A DNA stretch of 64,000 bases from Stella humosa (GCF_006738645.1 NZ_AP019700.1:446001-510000), one strand, 5' to 3'. Counted from the first letter of the stretch, positions 27,382-36,957 are shown. Numbers and translations are program-made. Notes: generated by a model not told the origin, from the sequence alone.

Positions 27382-27762
27382 TCAGGGCTGCTCCATCAGC
27401 TCGACCCGGTTGCCGCCGGGGTCGCGCACGAACAGCCGCCGCTGGCCCGGCACCGGCCGCGCGTCCGGCAGGAACTCCGACCCAGCCGCGGCAAGCGCGC
27501 TTTCCAGCCGGTCGAGGTCGGCCACGGCGAACGCCACGTGGCGGCGGCTGGCGGCGGCATCGCCGGCTGCCGTCGTGTCGGGCCGCAGATGCAGCTCGGC
27601 CGCGCCCACCCGATACCAGGCGCCCGGTTCCGGCCGGTCGCGCGCCGGCTGGGGGATTTCGGCCAGGCCCAGCGTGTGGCCGTAGAAGTGCAGGGCTGCC
27701 GCCATGCGGTCGGCCGGCACGGTAACCTGGACATGGTGGATGGCGAGGATGCCGCCGGTCAC
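27382..27762 (-). CDS. VOC superfamily (glyoxalase/bleomycin resistance-like) protein
   Basis: 126 aa with the paired beta-alpha-beta-beta-beta units of the vicinal oxygen chelate fold: AIHHVQVTVPADRMAAALHFY at the start (metal His), RRHVAFAVADLDRLE in the middle (second His), and FVRDPGGNRVELMEQ at the end (metal Glu). It could be a metal-dependent lyase, dioxygenase or binding protein; no substrate can be named. The start is a GTG at 27762 overlapping the ankyrin gene stop (GTGA). Confidence 0.85.
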   Translation of the reverse strand: MTGGILAIHHVQVTVPADRMAAALHFYGHTLGLAEIPQPARDRPEPGAWYRVGAAELHLRPDTTAAGDAAASRRHVAFAVADLDRLESALAAAGSEFLPDARPVPGQRRLFVRDPGGNRVELMEQP

Positions 27763-28484
27763 CGGGCAGCCTCGGCGGCTTCCAGCAGGGGCACGACGGC
27801 CGTCTGGCCGCGCATGCGGGCGTGGGCGAGCGCGGTCACGCCGTCGCGGTCGGCGATGCGGACGGACGCCCCATGGGCCAGCAACAGGCGCACGATCTCC
27901 ACATGGCGAGGGCCGCCGTCGGCCAGGATCACCGCCTCCAGCAGGGCCGTCCAGCCCAGGTTGTTGACGTGGTCGACGTCGATCCGCGAGCGCTCCAGCA
28001 GCAGGCGCACGGTCTCCACATGGCCGCGCTCGCAGGCCGGGATCAGGGCGTTGCCGCCATAGCGGTTGCGCCGGGCATAGTCGACGCGGCCGGTCGCCAG
28101 CATCGCCTCCAGCATGGCGGTGCGCCCGCGGGCGCCGGCCAGCAGCCAAGGCGTGTCGTGGTTGGCGGCCGGCGCGTTGATGTCGGCGCCGGCGTCGATC
28201 AGCCGGCGGGCGACGGCATCATGGCCGCCGGCGACCGCCAGCAGCAGGGGCGTGCGGCCCTCCCCGTCGGCCCCGTCCAACGCCGCACCGGCCGTGATCG
28301 CCGCCTCCAGGTTCGCCAGGTCGCCCTGGCCGGCTGCCTCGCGCAGCCGTGCCTCCGCGGTCGCCGCCATGGTCGGCCGGCCCCCCATGCCCATCAGGAA
28401 AAAGGCCGCCGCGCCCAGCAGGCGACGGCGGCCATGGAAGCGGGAAGAGGCGCCCGCCAACCGGCGGCAGACGGGCGCCCGCAT
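27759..28484 (-). CDS. Exported ankyrin-repeat protein
   Basis: 241 aa. An arginine-rich N-terminus (FHGRRRLLGAAAFFLMGMG) looks like a Sec or Tat export signal. It is followed by about five 33-residue ankyrin repeats with recognisable helices (GRTPLLLAVAGGHDAVARRLIDAGA, GGNALIPACERGHVETVRLLL, GWTALLEAVILADGGPRHVEIVRLLLAHGA). Ankyrin repeats bind proteins; the partner is unknown. It begins 3 nt after the aminotransferase stop and overlaps the VOC gene start, forming a three-gene unit. Confidence 0.85.
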   Translation of the reverse strand: MRAPVCRRLAGASSRFHGRRRLLGAAAFFLMGMGGRPTMAATAEARLREAAGQGDLANLEAAITAGAALDGADGEGRTPLLLAVAGGHDAVARRLIDAGADINAPAANHDTPWLLAGARGRTAMLEAMLATGRVDYARRNRYGGNALIPACERGHVETVRLLLERSRIDVDHVNNLGWTALLEAVILADGGPRHVEIVRLLLAHGASVRIADRDGVTALAHARMRGQTAVVPLLEAAEAAR

Positions 28485-28487
28485 CGC

Positions 28488-29882
28488 TCAGGCGACCTTG
28501 GCCAGGCCCTGGCCGGCCAGCCACTTCTCGGTCTCGCCCAGCGCCTTGTCGAAGCGGCGGAACATCTCGTCCAGCTCGTCCCCGGTGATGATGAGCGGCG
28601 GGCAGAAGCCGATGGAATCGCCCATCGCGCGCAGGATCAGGCCGCCTTCCTGCGCCCGCTGGGCGAGGTAGGCGCCGACGCCCAGCTTGGCGTCGAACGG
28701 CGCGTGCGTGGCCTTGTCCGCCACCAGCTCGATCGCGCCGATCAGGCCGGTGCCGCGGCACTCGCCCACCAGCGGCCGGTCGGCGAAGCTGCGGATCCAC
28801 TTCTGCATCTTCGGTGCGATGGCCTGGACGTGGCCGACGATGTCGCGCTCCTCGTAGATCTTCAGCGTCTCCAGGGCGACCGCGCTCGAAACGGGGTGGC
28901 CGGAATAGGTGAAGCCGTGGGCGAAGACGCCGATCTTCTCGCTCTGGCGGACCATCGCCTGGTAGATCGGCTCGGAGATCATGACGGCCGAGATCGGCAG
29001 GTAGGCCGACGACAGCGCCTTGGCGCAGACCAGGATGTCCGGCTTGATGCCGAAGGTCTGGCAGCCCCACATGTTGCCGGTGCGCCCGAAGCCGCAGATC
29101 ACCTCGTCGGCGATCATCAGGATGTCGTACTTCTTCAGGATCGCCTGGACCTTCTCGAAGTAGCCGGCCGGCGGCAGGATGACGCCGCCCGCACCCATGA
29201 TCGGCTCGGCGATGAAGGCCGCCACCGTCTCCGGCCCCTCGGCCAGGATGCGCTTCTCCAGGTTGTCGGCGAGGCGCGTGGCGAATGCCTCCTCGCTCTC
29301 GCCCGGCTCGCCGAAGCGATAATGGTGCGGGCAGTCGACATGCATGATGTTGGCGATCGGCAGGTCGAAGTCGCGATGGTTGTTCGGCAGCCCGGTCAGG
29401 CTGGCCGAGGCGACGGTGACGCCGTGATAGCCCTTGGTGCGGGCCAGAATCTTCTTCTTGGCCGGCCGCTCCAGCGCGTTGTTGTAGTACCAGACGAGCT
29501 TCACGACCGAGTCATTGGCCTCGGAGCCGGAATTGGCGAAGAACACCTTCGACATCGGCACCGGCGCGGTCGACAGCAGCTTCTCGGCCAGGTCGACGCC
29601 GATCTCCGTCGTCTTGCCGCCGAACGTATGATAGTAGGGCAGGCGCCGCAGGGCCGCGATCGCGGCCTCTACCAGGCGCTCCTCGCTGAAGCCGAGGGAG
29701 GCGCACCACAGCCCGGCCATGCCCTCGATATACTCCTTGCCGGCCTCGTCCTGGATGTAGATGCCGCGGCCCCCGTTGACCACCAGCGGGCCATCGGTCT
29801 CGTGCTTCTTCAGGTTGGTGTAGGAGTGCAGGTAGGTCGCGATATCGCGGCTGGCGATCGAGTTGCCGGGCGGGCGCTGCAT
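28488..29882 (-). CDS. Class-III pyridoxal-phosphate aminotransferase (omega-transaminase type)
   Basis: 464 aa. It transfers amino groups from amines or omega-amino acids to a keto acid such as pyruvate. Typical marks are FFANSGSEANDSVVKLVWYY, RTKGYHGVTVASASLTG, IADEVICGFGRTG and the PLP-lysine region ILVCAKALSSAYLPISAV. The C-terminal ILRAMGDSIGFCPPLIIT binds the substrate carboxylate or phosphate. The ATG at 29882 has AAGGA seven bases upstream. The gene is divergent from the binding-protein array, which raises the possibility that it handles an imported amine; that link is inferred from position only. Confidence 0.9.
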   Translation of the reverse strand: MQRPPGNSIASRDIATYLHSYTNLKKHETDGPLVVNGGRGIYIQDEAGKEYIEGMAGLWCASLGFSEERLVEAAIAALRRLPYYHTFGGKTTEIGVDLAEKLLSTAPVPMSKVFFANSGSEANDSVVKLVWYYNNALERPAKKKILARTKGYHGVTVASASLTGLPNNHRDFDLPIANIMHVDCPHHYRFGEPGESEEAFATRLADNLEKRILAEGPETVAAFIAEPIMGAGGVILPPAGYFEKVQAILKKYDILMIADEVICGFGRTGNMWGCQTFGIKPDILVCAKALSSAYLPISAVMISEPIYQAMVRQSEKIGVFAHGFTYSGHPVSSAVALETLKIYEERDIVGHVQAIAPKMQKWIRSFADRPLVGECRGTGLIGAIELVADKATHAPFDAKLGVGAYLAQRAQEGGLILRAMGDSIGFCPPLIITGDELDEMFRRFDKALGETEKWLAGQGLAKVA

Positions 29883-29998
29883 GGATGATCCTTTCGGGGG
29901 GGAGCCGGGGCGGCGTGGCGCCAATATCCGTCCCGCCACCGGCCGAAGTCAAACGCAAGACCCCGTGGCGCGATCGCGGCGGGCGGAAATTCATCCAT

Positions 29999-30027
29999 TT
30001 GGAGCCGCCGCCGGATCGCGTTACTCT
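29999..30027 (+). promoter_or_regulatory. Candidate promoter for the first binding-protein gene
   Basis: TTGGAG and TACTCT lie 17 nt apart, 54 nt before the ATG at 30081, in the 198-nt region between the aminotransferase and the binding-protein array. This is a visual match to the housekeeping consensus. Confidence 0.4.
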
Positions 30028-30080
30028 AGTTTTGCTCCCCCTTGTCGGGGGGCACGGGATCACGGGACGGGAATTCTCCA

Positions 30081-31661
30081 ATGAAGATCAGGATCGCGCT
30101 CGCCGCCGCCTTGGCGCTGGCCGTGGCGGCGCCGCCGGTGGCGGCGAAGACGTTCAAGTATTCGACTACCGGCGATGTCATCGGCATGGACCCCCACATC
30201 AACAACGAGGGGCCGACCAATGCGATGAAGGACCATATCTACGAGGGGCTGGTCACCCGCCACTGGGACCTGGCGGTGCGGCCGGCGCTGGCGACCGAGT
30301 GGACCCAGGTCAACCCGACGACGACGCGCTTCAAGCTGCGCTCGGGCGTCACCTTCCATGACGGTTCGCCCTTCACGGCCGACGACGTCGTCTTCTCGTT
30401 CGACCGCATCCGCGGCGAACAGTCGGACATGAAGACCTACGTCACCGGCGTCAAGGAAGCGCGCAAGGTCGACGACCTGACGGTCGAACTGGTGACCGAG
30501 GCGCCGGACCCGGTGCTGATCCAGAACCTGACGCTCTTCCACATCATGTCGAAGAGCTGGGCGCAGAAGCACAACACGCTGCTGCCGCTGCGCGGCGCCA
30601 ATGCCGAGAGCTTCGCCAACCGCAACGCCAACGGCACCGGCCCCTTCAAGCTGGCCGAGCGCGTGCCGGACACCCGCACGGTGCTGGTGCCCAACGAGAA
30701 GTGGTGGGGCACGCCCGAGCATAACCTGACCCGCGTCGAGTTCCGCCCGATCGGCAACGCCGCCACCCGCGTGGCCGCCCTGCTGACCGGCGAGATCGAC
30801 ATGATGTTCCCGGTGCCGCTGCAGGACATCCCGCGGCTGGAGCGCACCGCCGGCGTGAAGGTCCTCCAGGGGCCGGAACTGCGCACGATCTTCCTCGGCT
30901 TTGACCAGTTCCGCGACGAGCTGCTGGACATGGCGGGCTCGGGCAAGAACCCGTTCAAGGACGTCCGCGTGCGTCGCGCCTTCTACCAGGCGATCGACAT
31001 CAACGCGATTCATCGCGTCGTCATGCGCGGCGCCTCGACGCCGACCGCGCTGATGATCGCGCCCGGCATCGCCGGCTTCTCCAAGGAGCTGAACGATCGC
31101 TATCCGTTCGATCCGGACGGGGCCAAGAAGCTGCTGGCGGACGCCGGCTATCCGTCGGGCTTCACCGTCACGCTCGATTGCCCGAACGACCGCTACGTCA
31201 ATGACGAGGCGATCTGCCAGGCCGTCGTGCCGATGCTGAGCCGCATCGGCGTGCAGGTGCGCCTGAACGCCCAGACCAAGGGGCTGCATTTCGACAAGAT
31301 CGGCCTGAAGGAAGGCCGCCGCACCAGCTTCTACATGCTCGGCTGGACCCCCGGGACGTACGACGCCCACAACATGCTCTACAACATCATCACGCTGAAT
31401 GCCGGCCCGGGCTCGGGTGCCAATAATAGCGGCCGCTACACCAATCCCAAGGTGGAGGAGCTGACCAAGGCGATCGGCCAGGAGCTCGACAAGGAAAAGC
31501 GGACGGCGATGATCGCCGAGGCGATGAAGATCCACAAGGAGGACTTCGGCCACATCCCGCTGCACCAGCAGGCCCTGGCGTGGGGCGTGCGCGAGACCGT
31601 CGCGGCCATCCCGCAGGCGGCCAATGACGCGGTTATGCTCAAGTACGTTCGCATGAAGTAA
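30081..31661 (+). CDS. ABC transporter substrate-binding protein, family 5 (array copy 1)
   Basis: 526 aa. A Sec signal peptide (MKIRIALAAALALAVAAPPVAA) precedes the mature start KTFKYSTTGDV; there is no lipobox, so it is a soluble periplasmic protein. The peptide/nickel-type (DppA/OppA) fold is shown by GMDPHINNEGPTNAMKDHIYEGL, GVTFHDGSPFTADDVVFSF and VRRAFYQAIDINAIHRVVM. Copy 1 differs most from the others in residues around 150-185 (LTLFHIMSKSWAQKHNTLL...NAESFANRNANG). The start at 30081 begins the signal; the frame is open 39 nt further upstream. It ends VRMK, like its paralogs. The ligand could be a peptide, opine or other small molecule. Confidence 0.92.
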   Translation: MKIRIALAAALALAVAAPPVAAKTFKYSTTGDVIGMDPHINNEGPTNAMKDHIYEGLVTRHWDLAVRPALATEWTQVNPTTTRFKLRSGVTFHDGSPFTADDVVFSFDRIRGEQSDMKTYVTGVKEARKVDDLTVELVTEAPDPVLIQNLTLFHIMSKSWAQKHNTLLPLRGANAESFANRNANGTGPFKLAERVPDTRTVLVPNEKWWGTPEHNLTRVEFRPIGNAATRVAALLTGEIDMMFPVPLQDIPRLERTAGVKVLQGPELRTIFLGFDQFRDELLDMAGSGKNPFKDVRVRRAFYQAIDINAIHRVVMRGASTPTALMIAPGIAGFSKELNDRYPFDPDGAKKLLADAGYPSGFTVTLDCPNDRYVNDEAICQAVVPMLSRIGVQVRLNAQTKGLHFDKIGLKEGRRTSFYMLGWTPGTYDAHNMLYNIITLNAGPGSGANNSGRYTNPKVEELTKAIGQELDKEKRTAMIAEAMKIHKEDFGHIPLHQQALAWGVRETVAAIPQAANDAVMLKYVRMK

Positions 31662-31726
31662 GCGCAGGACGCGAGAAACCCCTTCCCAAGCCACCGGCGC
31701 GTGGCAATGATCGGGGGATCGACCCG

Positions 31727-31756
31727 GACCGACGGTGCCGCAAGGCACCGCCGGTC
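31727..31756 (+). terminator. GCAA-tetraloop hairpin between array copies 1 and 2 (no U-tract)
   Basis: A 13-bp stem with one mismatch closes a GCAA tetraloop (GGTGCC GCAA GGCACC at its top). It is not followed by a T run, so it may be a transcript-stabilising or attenuating structure rather than a true terminator. Confidence 0.5.
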
Positions 31757-31785
31757 GGGGGCGTTCAACAGGGAAGGGGAAAATA

Positions 31786-33378
31786 ATGTCGATCAGACGA
31801 CTGCTCCTGACGACGACGGCGGCCCTCGTGCTGGCCGCGTCCGCCACCGCAGACGCCAAGGTCTTCCGCTACTCGACTTCTGGGGACATCAACGGCCTGG
31901 ACCCGCACCTCAACAACGAGGGTCCGACCAACGCGATGAAGAACAACCTCTACGAGGCCCTGATCTATCGCGACTATGAACTGAAACTGCAGCCGTCCCT
32001 GGCAACCGAATGGAGCCAGACCGGCCCGACCGTATGGCGCTTCAAGCTGCGCCAGGGCGTGAAGTTCCATGACGGTACGCCGTTCACGGCCGACGACGTC
32101 GTCTTTTCCGTCAAGCGCAACAACCACGAACAGTCGGGCATGCGCACCTACAGCGCATCCATCGTCGACGCCAAGAAGATCGACGACCATACGGTCGATC
32201 TGATCACCAAGGCGCCCGACCCGATCCTTGACCAGAACCTGCCGGCCGTCTTCATCATGTCGAAGGCCTGGGCCGAGAAGCACAACACGGCCACGCCGGT
32301 GCAGGGCATCGTCGGCAACGAAACCTTCGCCAACGTCAACGCCAACGGCACCGGGCCCTTCCGGATGCTGGACCGCGTGCCCGACACGCGCACCGTCATC
32401 GTCCCCAACCCGGACTGGTGGGGCAAGGTCGAGCACAACCTGACCCGCGTGGAGTTCCGGCCGATCACCAATGCGGCGACCCGCGTGGCAGCCCTGCTGT
32501 CGGGCGAGATCGACATGATGTTCCCCGTACCCCTTCAGGACGTGCCGCGCCTGAAGCGGTCGGCCGGGGTGAAGGTGCTGGAAGGGCCGGAACTCAGGAC
32601 CATCTTCCTCGGCTTCGACCAGTGGCGCGACGAGCTGAAGGACATGCCGGGGACGGGCAAGAACCCGTTCAAGGACGTCCGCGTGCGCCGTGCGTTCTAT
32701 CAGGCCATCGACATCCAGGCGATCCACCGCGTCGTCATGCGCGGCGCCTCGACGCCGACCGGGCTGATGATCGCGCCCGGCATCAACGGCTTCTCCAAGG
32801 AGTTGAACGACCGCTATCCGTTCGACCCCGATGGCGCCAAGAAGCTGCTGGCGGATGCCGGGTATCCCTCGGGCTTCCCCGTCACGCTCGACTGCCCGAA
32901 CGACCGCTACGTCAATGACGAGGCGATCTGCCAGGCCGTCGTGCCGATGCTGGCCCGTGTCGGCATCAACATCAAGTTGAACTCGCAGACCAAGTCGAAG
33001 CACTTCGACAAGATCGGCACCCGGTCGGGCAACGATACCAGCTTCTACATGCTGGGCTGGACCCCCGGGACGTACGACGCCCACAACATGCTCTACAACA
33101 TCCTGATGACCCGGAACCAGGCGACGGGGACGGGCTCCAACAACAGCGGCCGCTACTCCAACACGAAGCTCGACGAGCTGACCAACCAGATCGGCTCGGA
33201 GAGCGACCGCGAGAAGCGCAACCGCATGATCTACGAGGCCATGAAGATCCATAAGGAGGACTTCGGCCACATCCCGCTGCATCAGCAGGCGCTGGCCTGG
33301 GGCATCCGCGACAACGTCGCGTTCCTGCCGCAGCCGCCCAATGATTCGGTGGTGATCCGCGCCGTCCGGATGAAGTAG
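31786..33378 (+). CDS. ABC transporter substrate-binding protein, family 5 (array copy 2)
   Basis: 530 aa. The signal peptide MSIRRLLLTTTAALVLAASA is followed by mature KVFRYSTSGDINGLDPHLNN. It is closely related to copies 3 and 6 through the whole length, including SVKRNNHEQSGMRTYSASIVD, LPAVFIMSKAWAEKHNT and APGINGFSKELNDRYPFD. It keeps the cysteine pair around DCPNDRYVNDEAICQ. The ATG follows an AGGGGA ribosome site. A 48-nt stretch (33055-33102) is identical to copy 1, and a strong terminator follows the gene. Confidence 0.92.
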   Translation: MSIRRLLLTTTAALVLAASATADAKVFRYSTSGDINGLDPHLNNEGPTNAMKNNLYEALIYRDYELKLQPSLATEWSQTGPTVWRFKLRQGVKFHDGTPFTADDVVFSVKRNNHEQSGMRTYSASIVDAKKIDDHTVDLITKAPDPILDQNLPAVFIMSKAWAEKHNTATPVQGIVGNETFANVNANGTGPFRMLDRVPDTRTVIVPNPDWWGKVEHNLTRVEFRPITNAATRVAALLSGEIDMMFPVPLQDVPRLKRSAGVKVLEGPELRTIFLGFDQWRDELKDMPGTGKNPFKDVRVRRAFYQAIDIQAIHRVVMRGASTPTGLMIAPGINGFSKELNDRYPFDPDGAKKLLADAGYPSGFPVTLDCPNDRYVNDEAICQAVVPMLARVGINIKLNSQTKSKHFDKIGTRSGNDTSFYMLGWTPGTYDAHNMLYNILMTRNQATGTGSNNSGRYSNTKLDELTNQIGSESDREKRNRMIYEAMKIHKEDFGHIPLHQQALAWGIRDNVAFLPQPPNDSVVIRAVRMK

Positions 33379-33418
33379 GGCCGGGCCGCCCTCGCGGGCG
33401 GTGGCACGGGGGCGCGTC

Positions 33419-33460
33419 GGCGGCGGCGGATCGAGCGATCGATCCGTCGCTGCCTTTTTT
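33419..33460 (+). terminator. Intrinsic terminator after array copy 2
   Basis: A 16-bp stem (two G-U pairs) with a GCGA tetraloop at 33435-33438 is directly followed by six thymines (33455-33460). It is the longest terminator stem I see in the window. Confidence 0.88.
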
Positions 33461-33564
33461 ATGGGCTTTCGTCCTTTTGCGGTTCGGCATCAGGGCCGGA
33501 ATGGGCTAGGAATAGAAGGGTCCGAGGCGGCCCGCGTCCGAATGCCGGCCGCAATAAGGGAGAA

Positions 33565-35157
33565 ATGATGCGATCTCGATTGCTGATGGCGGCTGCCGCC
33601 ATCGCGCTGCTGATGGCTGCCCCAGCCGATGCCAAGACCTTCCGCTTCTCGTCGTCCGGTGACGTCAACGGGCTCGACCCGCACGTCAACAACGAGACGC
33701 CGACGAATGCGATGAAGAACAACCTCTACGAGGCCCTGATCTATCGCCTGCCGGACCTGAAGCTGGTCCCGTCGCTGGCGACCGAGTGGAAGCAGACCAG
33801 CCCCACGGTGTGGCGCTTCAAGCTGCGCCAGGGCGTGAAGTTCCATGACGGGTCGCCCTTCACGGCCGACGACGTTGCGTTTTCGATCAAGCGCAACAAC
33901 CACGAACAGTCGGGCATGGGCACCTACAGTGCCTCCGTGGTCGACGTGAAGAAGATCGACGACTTCACGGTCGAGCTGGTCACCAACGTGCCGGACCCGA
34001 TCCTCGACCAGAACCTGCCGGCCGTCTTCATCATGTCGAAGACCTGGGCCGAGAAGAACAACACCACGACCCCGGTACGCGGCATCGTCGGCAACGAGAG
34101 CTATGCCAACACCCATGCCAACGGCACCGGCCCGTTCAAGGTGCTGGAGCGCGTGCCCGATACCCGCACGGTGCTGGTCCCCAACAAGGAGTGGTGGGGC
34201 AAGGTCGAGCACAACCTTACCCGTGTCGAACTGCGGCCGATCGCCAATGCGGCCACCCGCGTGGCAGCGCTGCTGTCGGGCGAGATCGACATGATGTACC
34301 CCGTCCCGCTCCAGGACGTGCCGCGCCTGAAGCGCACGGCCGGCATCAAGGTGCTGGAAGGGCCGGAGCTGCGCACGATCTTCTTCGGCATGGACCAGTG
34401 GCGGCCGGAATCGCTCGACATGCCGGGTTCGGGCAAGAACCCGTTCAAGGACGTGCGGGTGCGCCGCGCCGTCTACCAGGCGATCGACATCAACGCCATC
34501 CAGCGGGTCGTCATGCGCGGCGCCTCGACGCCAACCGGCCTGATGATCGCGCCTGGCATCAACGGCTTCTCCAAGGAGCTGAACGAGCGCTATCCGCTCG
34601 ATCCGGAAGGCGCCAAGAAGCTGCTGGCCGAGGCCGGATATCCGGAAGGCTTCCCCGTCACGCTCGATTGCCCCAACGACCGCTACGTCAATGACGAGGC
34701 GATCTGCCAGGCCGTCGTGCCGATGCTGGCCCGCATCGGCGTGCAGGTGAAGCTCAACTCGCAGACCAAGTCCAAGCACTTCGACAAGATCGGCCAGCGC
34801 TCGGGCAATGCCAGCAGCTTCTACATGCTGGGTTGGACGCCGGGCAGCTTCGATGCCCACAATATGCTGTTCAACATCCTGGTGACGATGAACAGCGGCC
34901 TGCCGGGTGCCGGCGCCAACAACAGCGGCCGCTATTCCAACGCGCGGATCGACGAGCTGACCAAGCTGATCGGCGGCGAGACCGACCAGGAAAAGCGCAA
35001 CCAGATGATCTACGAGGCGATGAAGATCCATAAGGAGGAGTTCGGCCACATCCCGCTGCACCAGCAGGCACTGGCCTGGGGCCTGCGGGATTCGGTGGTG
35101 TCGATGCCCCAGTCGCCCAGCGATTCCGCCCAGGTGCGCTTCGTGAAGATGAAGTGA
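33565..35157 (+). CDS. ABC transporter substrate-binding protein, family 5 (array copy 3)
   Basis: 530 aa. A Sec signal (MRSRLLMAAAAIALLMAAPADA) precedes KTFRFSSSGDVNGLDPHVNN. It is full length with all family blocks, and close to copy 2 in the N-terminal half (SIKRNNHEQSGMGTYSASVVD) and to copy 6 in the centre (NKEWWGKVEHNLTRVELRPIANAA). The pocket-side segment reads GWTPGSFDAHNMLFNILVTMNSGLPGAGANNSGRYSN. Tandem ATG codons start the gene after GGGAGAA. Strong terminators both before and after suggest its own transcript. Confidence 0.92.
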   Translation: MMRSRLLMAAAAIALLMAAPADAKTFRFSSSGDVNGLDPHVNNETPTNAMKNNLYEALIYRLPDLKLVPSLATEWKQTSPTVWRFKLRQGVKFHDGSPFTADDVAFSIKRNNHEQSGMGTYSASVVDVKKIDDFTVELVTNVPDPILDQNLPAVFIMSKTWAEKNNTTTPVRGIVGNESYANTHANGTGPFKVLERVPDTRTVLVPNKEWWGKVEHNLTRVELRPIANAATRVAALLSGEIDMMYPVPLQDVPRLKRTAGIKVLEGPELRTIFFGMDQWRPESLDMPGSGKNPFKDVRVRRAVYQAIDINAIQRVVMRGASTPTGLMIAPGINGFSKELNERYPLDPEGAKKLLAEAGYPEGFPVTLDCPNDRYVNDEAICQAVVPMLARIGVQVKLNSQTKSKHFDKIGQRSGNASSFYMLGWTPGSFDAHNMLFNILVTMNSGLPGAGANNSGRYSNARIDELTKLIGGETDQEKRNQMIYEAMKIHKEEFGHIPLHQQALAWGLRDSVVSMPQSPSDSAQVRFVKMK

Positions 35158-35158
35158 G

Positions 35159-35176
35159 CGATCACTGATGTGATCG
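35159..35176 (+). repeat. Small palindrome after array copy 3
   Basis: CGATCAC TGAT GTGATCG forms a 7-bp stem with a 4-nt loop directly after the stop codon, 24 nt before the terminator. It may be an operator or an RNA end structure; nothing decides between these. Confidence 0.4.
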
Positions 35177-35200
35177 TCCCCTCCCCGGGGGATGGCAACG

Positions 35201-35230
35201 AGGCGGGCCCGAGCGATCGGCCCGCCTTTT
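35201..35230 (+). terminator. Intrinsic terminator after array copy 3
   Basis: A perfect 9-bp stem AGGCGGGCC / GGCCCGCCT with a 9-nt loop, followed by a short T run. Confidence 0.8.
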
Positions 35231-35260
35231 GCTTGAACGGCCGTTGAATCGATTCCCGTC

Positions 35261-35288
35261 TTGGGGATGTCGGCGCGACTGCTATGCT
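35261..35288 (+). promoter_or_regulatory. Candidate promoter for array copy 4
   Basis: TTGGGG and TATGCT are spaced by 16 nt, 60 nt before the ATG at 35349 and after the copy-3 terminator. This supports separate transcription; it was found by eye. Confidence 0.4.
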
Positions 35289-35348
35289 CGCTGCCGTCAG
35301 AGAGGGCCGGCGGGTTCCCTGTCGGCTGCAACCGGGGAGATACGACGG

Positions 35349-36935
35349 ATGCGACGACGATTTTTGCTGGCGGCGGCCGCCACGGCCCTGGTTCTGGCCG
35401 GTGCCGCCGACGCCAAGACCTTCCGCTTCTCGACATCGGGTGACGTGAACGGGCTCGATCCGCACCTGAACAACGAAACCCCGACCAACGCGATGAAGCA
35501 CAACCTCTATGAGGGGTTGGTCTATCGCAACCACAAGTTGGAGGTCGAGCCGGCGCTGGCGACGGAATGGAGCCAGACCGGCCCCACCACCTGGCGCTTC
35601 AAGCTGCGCCAGGGCGTCACCTTCCATGACGGCACGCCGTTCAAGGCCGACGACGTCATCTTCTCGATCGCGCGCGCCGGCGCCACCACCAGCGCCATGC
35701 GCATCTTCACCCAGACCATCAAGGAAGTGCGCAAGGTCGACGACCACACCATCGACATCGAGACCAAGGTTCCCGACCCGATCCTGCTGTCGAGCCTGGG
35801 CTACCTCTGGATCATGTCGAAGGACTGGTCCGAGAAGAACGGCACCGCCACCCCGGTCCAGGGGATCGTCGGCAACGAGAGTTACGCCAACGTCCACGCC
35901 AACGGCACCGGCCCCTTCAAGGTCATCGACCGGGTGCCGGACACGCGCACCGTCCTGGTGCCCTTCGACAAATGGTGGGGCAAGCCCGAGCATAACCTGA
36001 CCCGGGTCGAGTTCCGGCCGATCGCCAACGCCGCCACCCGGGTGGCCGCCCTGCTCTCGGGCGAGCTCGACATGATGTACCCGGTGCCGCTCCAGGACGT
36101 GCCGCGGCTGAAGCGCACCGGCGGCGTGAAGGTGCTCGAAGGGCCGGAACTGCGCACGATCTATATCGGCATGGACCAGTTCCGCGACGAGCTGCTGGAC
36201 ATGCCGGGCAGCGGCAAGAACCCATTCAAGGACCGCCGCGTTCGCCAGGCCTTCTACCAGGCGATCGACGTGCAGGCGATCCACAAGGTCGTCATGCGCG
36301 GCGCCTCGACGCCGACCGGCCTGCTGATCGCCCCCGGCATCAACGGCTTCTCCAAGGAGCTGAACGAGCGCTTCCCGTTCGATCCCGAGGGCGCCAAGAA
36401 GCTGCTGGCCGACGCTGGCTATCCCTCCGGCTTCACCGTCACGATGGACTGCTCGAACGACCGCTACGTCAACGACGAGCAGATCTGCCAGGCGATCGCC
36501 CCCATGCTGGCCCGCATCGGCGTGACGCTGAAGCTGAACATCCAGACCAAGTCGAAATACTTCGACAAGATCGGCGTGCGCGCCGGCTTCAACACCAGCT
36601 TCTTCCTGCATGGCTGGACGCCCGGCACCTATGACGCCCACAACGGGCTGATGGCGCTGGTCCACACCCGCGACCAGGCGGCCGGCACCGGCACCACCAA
36701 CAACGGCCGCTACTCGAACGCCGCGGTCGACGCGCTGATCGCCCAGATCGGCATCGAGACGGACAAGGAGAAGCGCACCCGGCTCATCTACGACGCGATG
36801 AAGCTGGCCAAGGACGACTACAGCCACATCCCGGTCCACCAGCAGGCGCTGGCCTGGGCGGTGCGCGACAGCGTCGCCTTCATCCCGCAGCCGCCGGACG
36901 ACAGCCCGATGCCGCGCTACATCCGCATGAAGTAG
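35349..36935 (+). CDS. ABC transporter substrate-binding protein, family 5 (array copy 4, divergent)
   Basis: 528 aa. The signal MRRRFLLAAAATALVLAGAADA precedes KTFRFSTSGDVNGLDPHLNN. It is the most divergent copy: SIARAGATTSAMRIFTQTIKE replaces the KRNNHEQ region, LLSSLGYLWIMSKDW replaces the LPAVFIMSK block, and the C-terminal lobe reads SFFLHGWTPGTYDAHNGLMAL instead of SFYMLGW...NMLYNI. The cysteine pair is kept (DCSNDRYVNDEQICQ). These changes fall in segments expected to line the ligand cleft, so a different ligand is plausible. The ATG at 35349 starts the signal; the frame is open 120 nt upstream. Confidence 0.92.
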   Translation: MRRRFLLAAAATALVLAGAADAKTFRFSTSGDVNGLDPHLNNETPTNAMKHNLYEGLVYRNHKLEVEPALATEWSQTGPTTWRFKLRQGVTFHDGTPFKADDVIFSIARAGATTSAMRIFTQTIKEVRKVDDHTIDIETKVPDPILLSSLGYLWIMSKDWSEKNGTATPVQGIVGNESYANVHANGTGPFKVIDRVPDTRTVLVPFDKWWGKPEHNLTRVEFRPIANAATRVAALLSGELDMMYPVPLQDVPRLKRTGGVKVLEGPELRTIYIGMDQFRDELLDMPGSGKNPFKDRRVRQAFYQAIDVQAIHKVVMRGASTPTGLLIAPGINGFSKELNERFPFDPEGAKKLLADAGYPSGFTVTMDCSNDRYVNDEQICQAIAPMLARIGVTLKLNIQTKSKYFDKIGVRAGFNTSFFLHGWTPGTYDAHNGLMALVHTRDQAAGTGTTNNGRYSNAAVDALIAQIGIETDKEKRTRLIYDAMKLAKDDYSHIPVHQQALAWAVRDSVAFIPQPPDDSPMPRYIRMK

Positions 36936-36957
36936 CCGGCCCGGGATCCGAACGAGC

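Noticed and set aside
33400-33415. TGGCACGGGGGCG as a sigma-54 promoter
   Set aside because: The -24 part fits but the -12 GC is not at the required spacing, and it lies directly after a gene end before a terminator.
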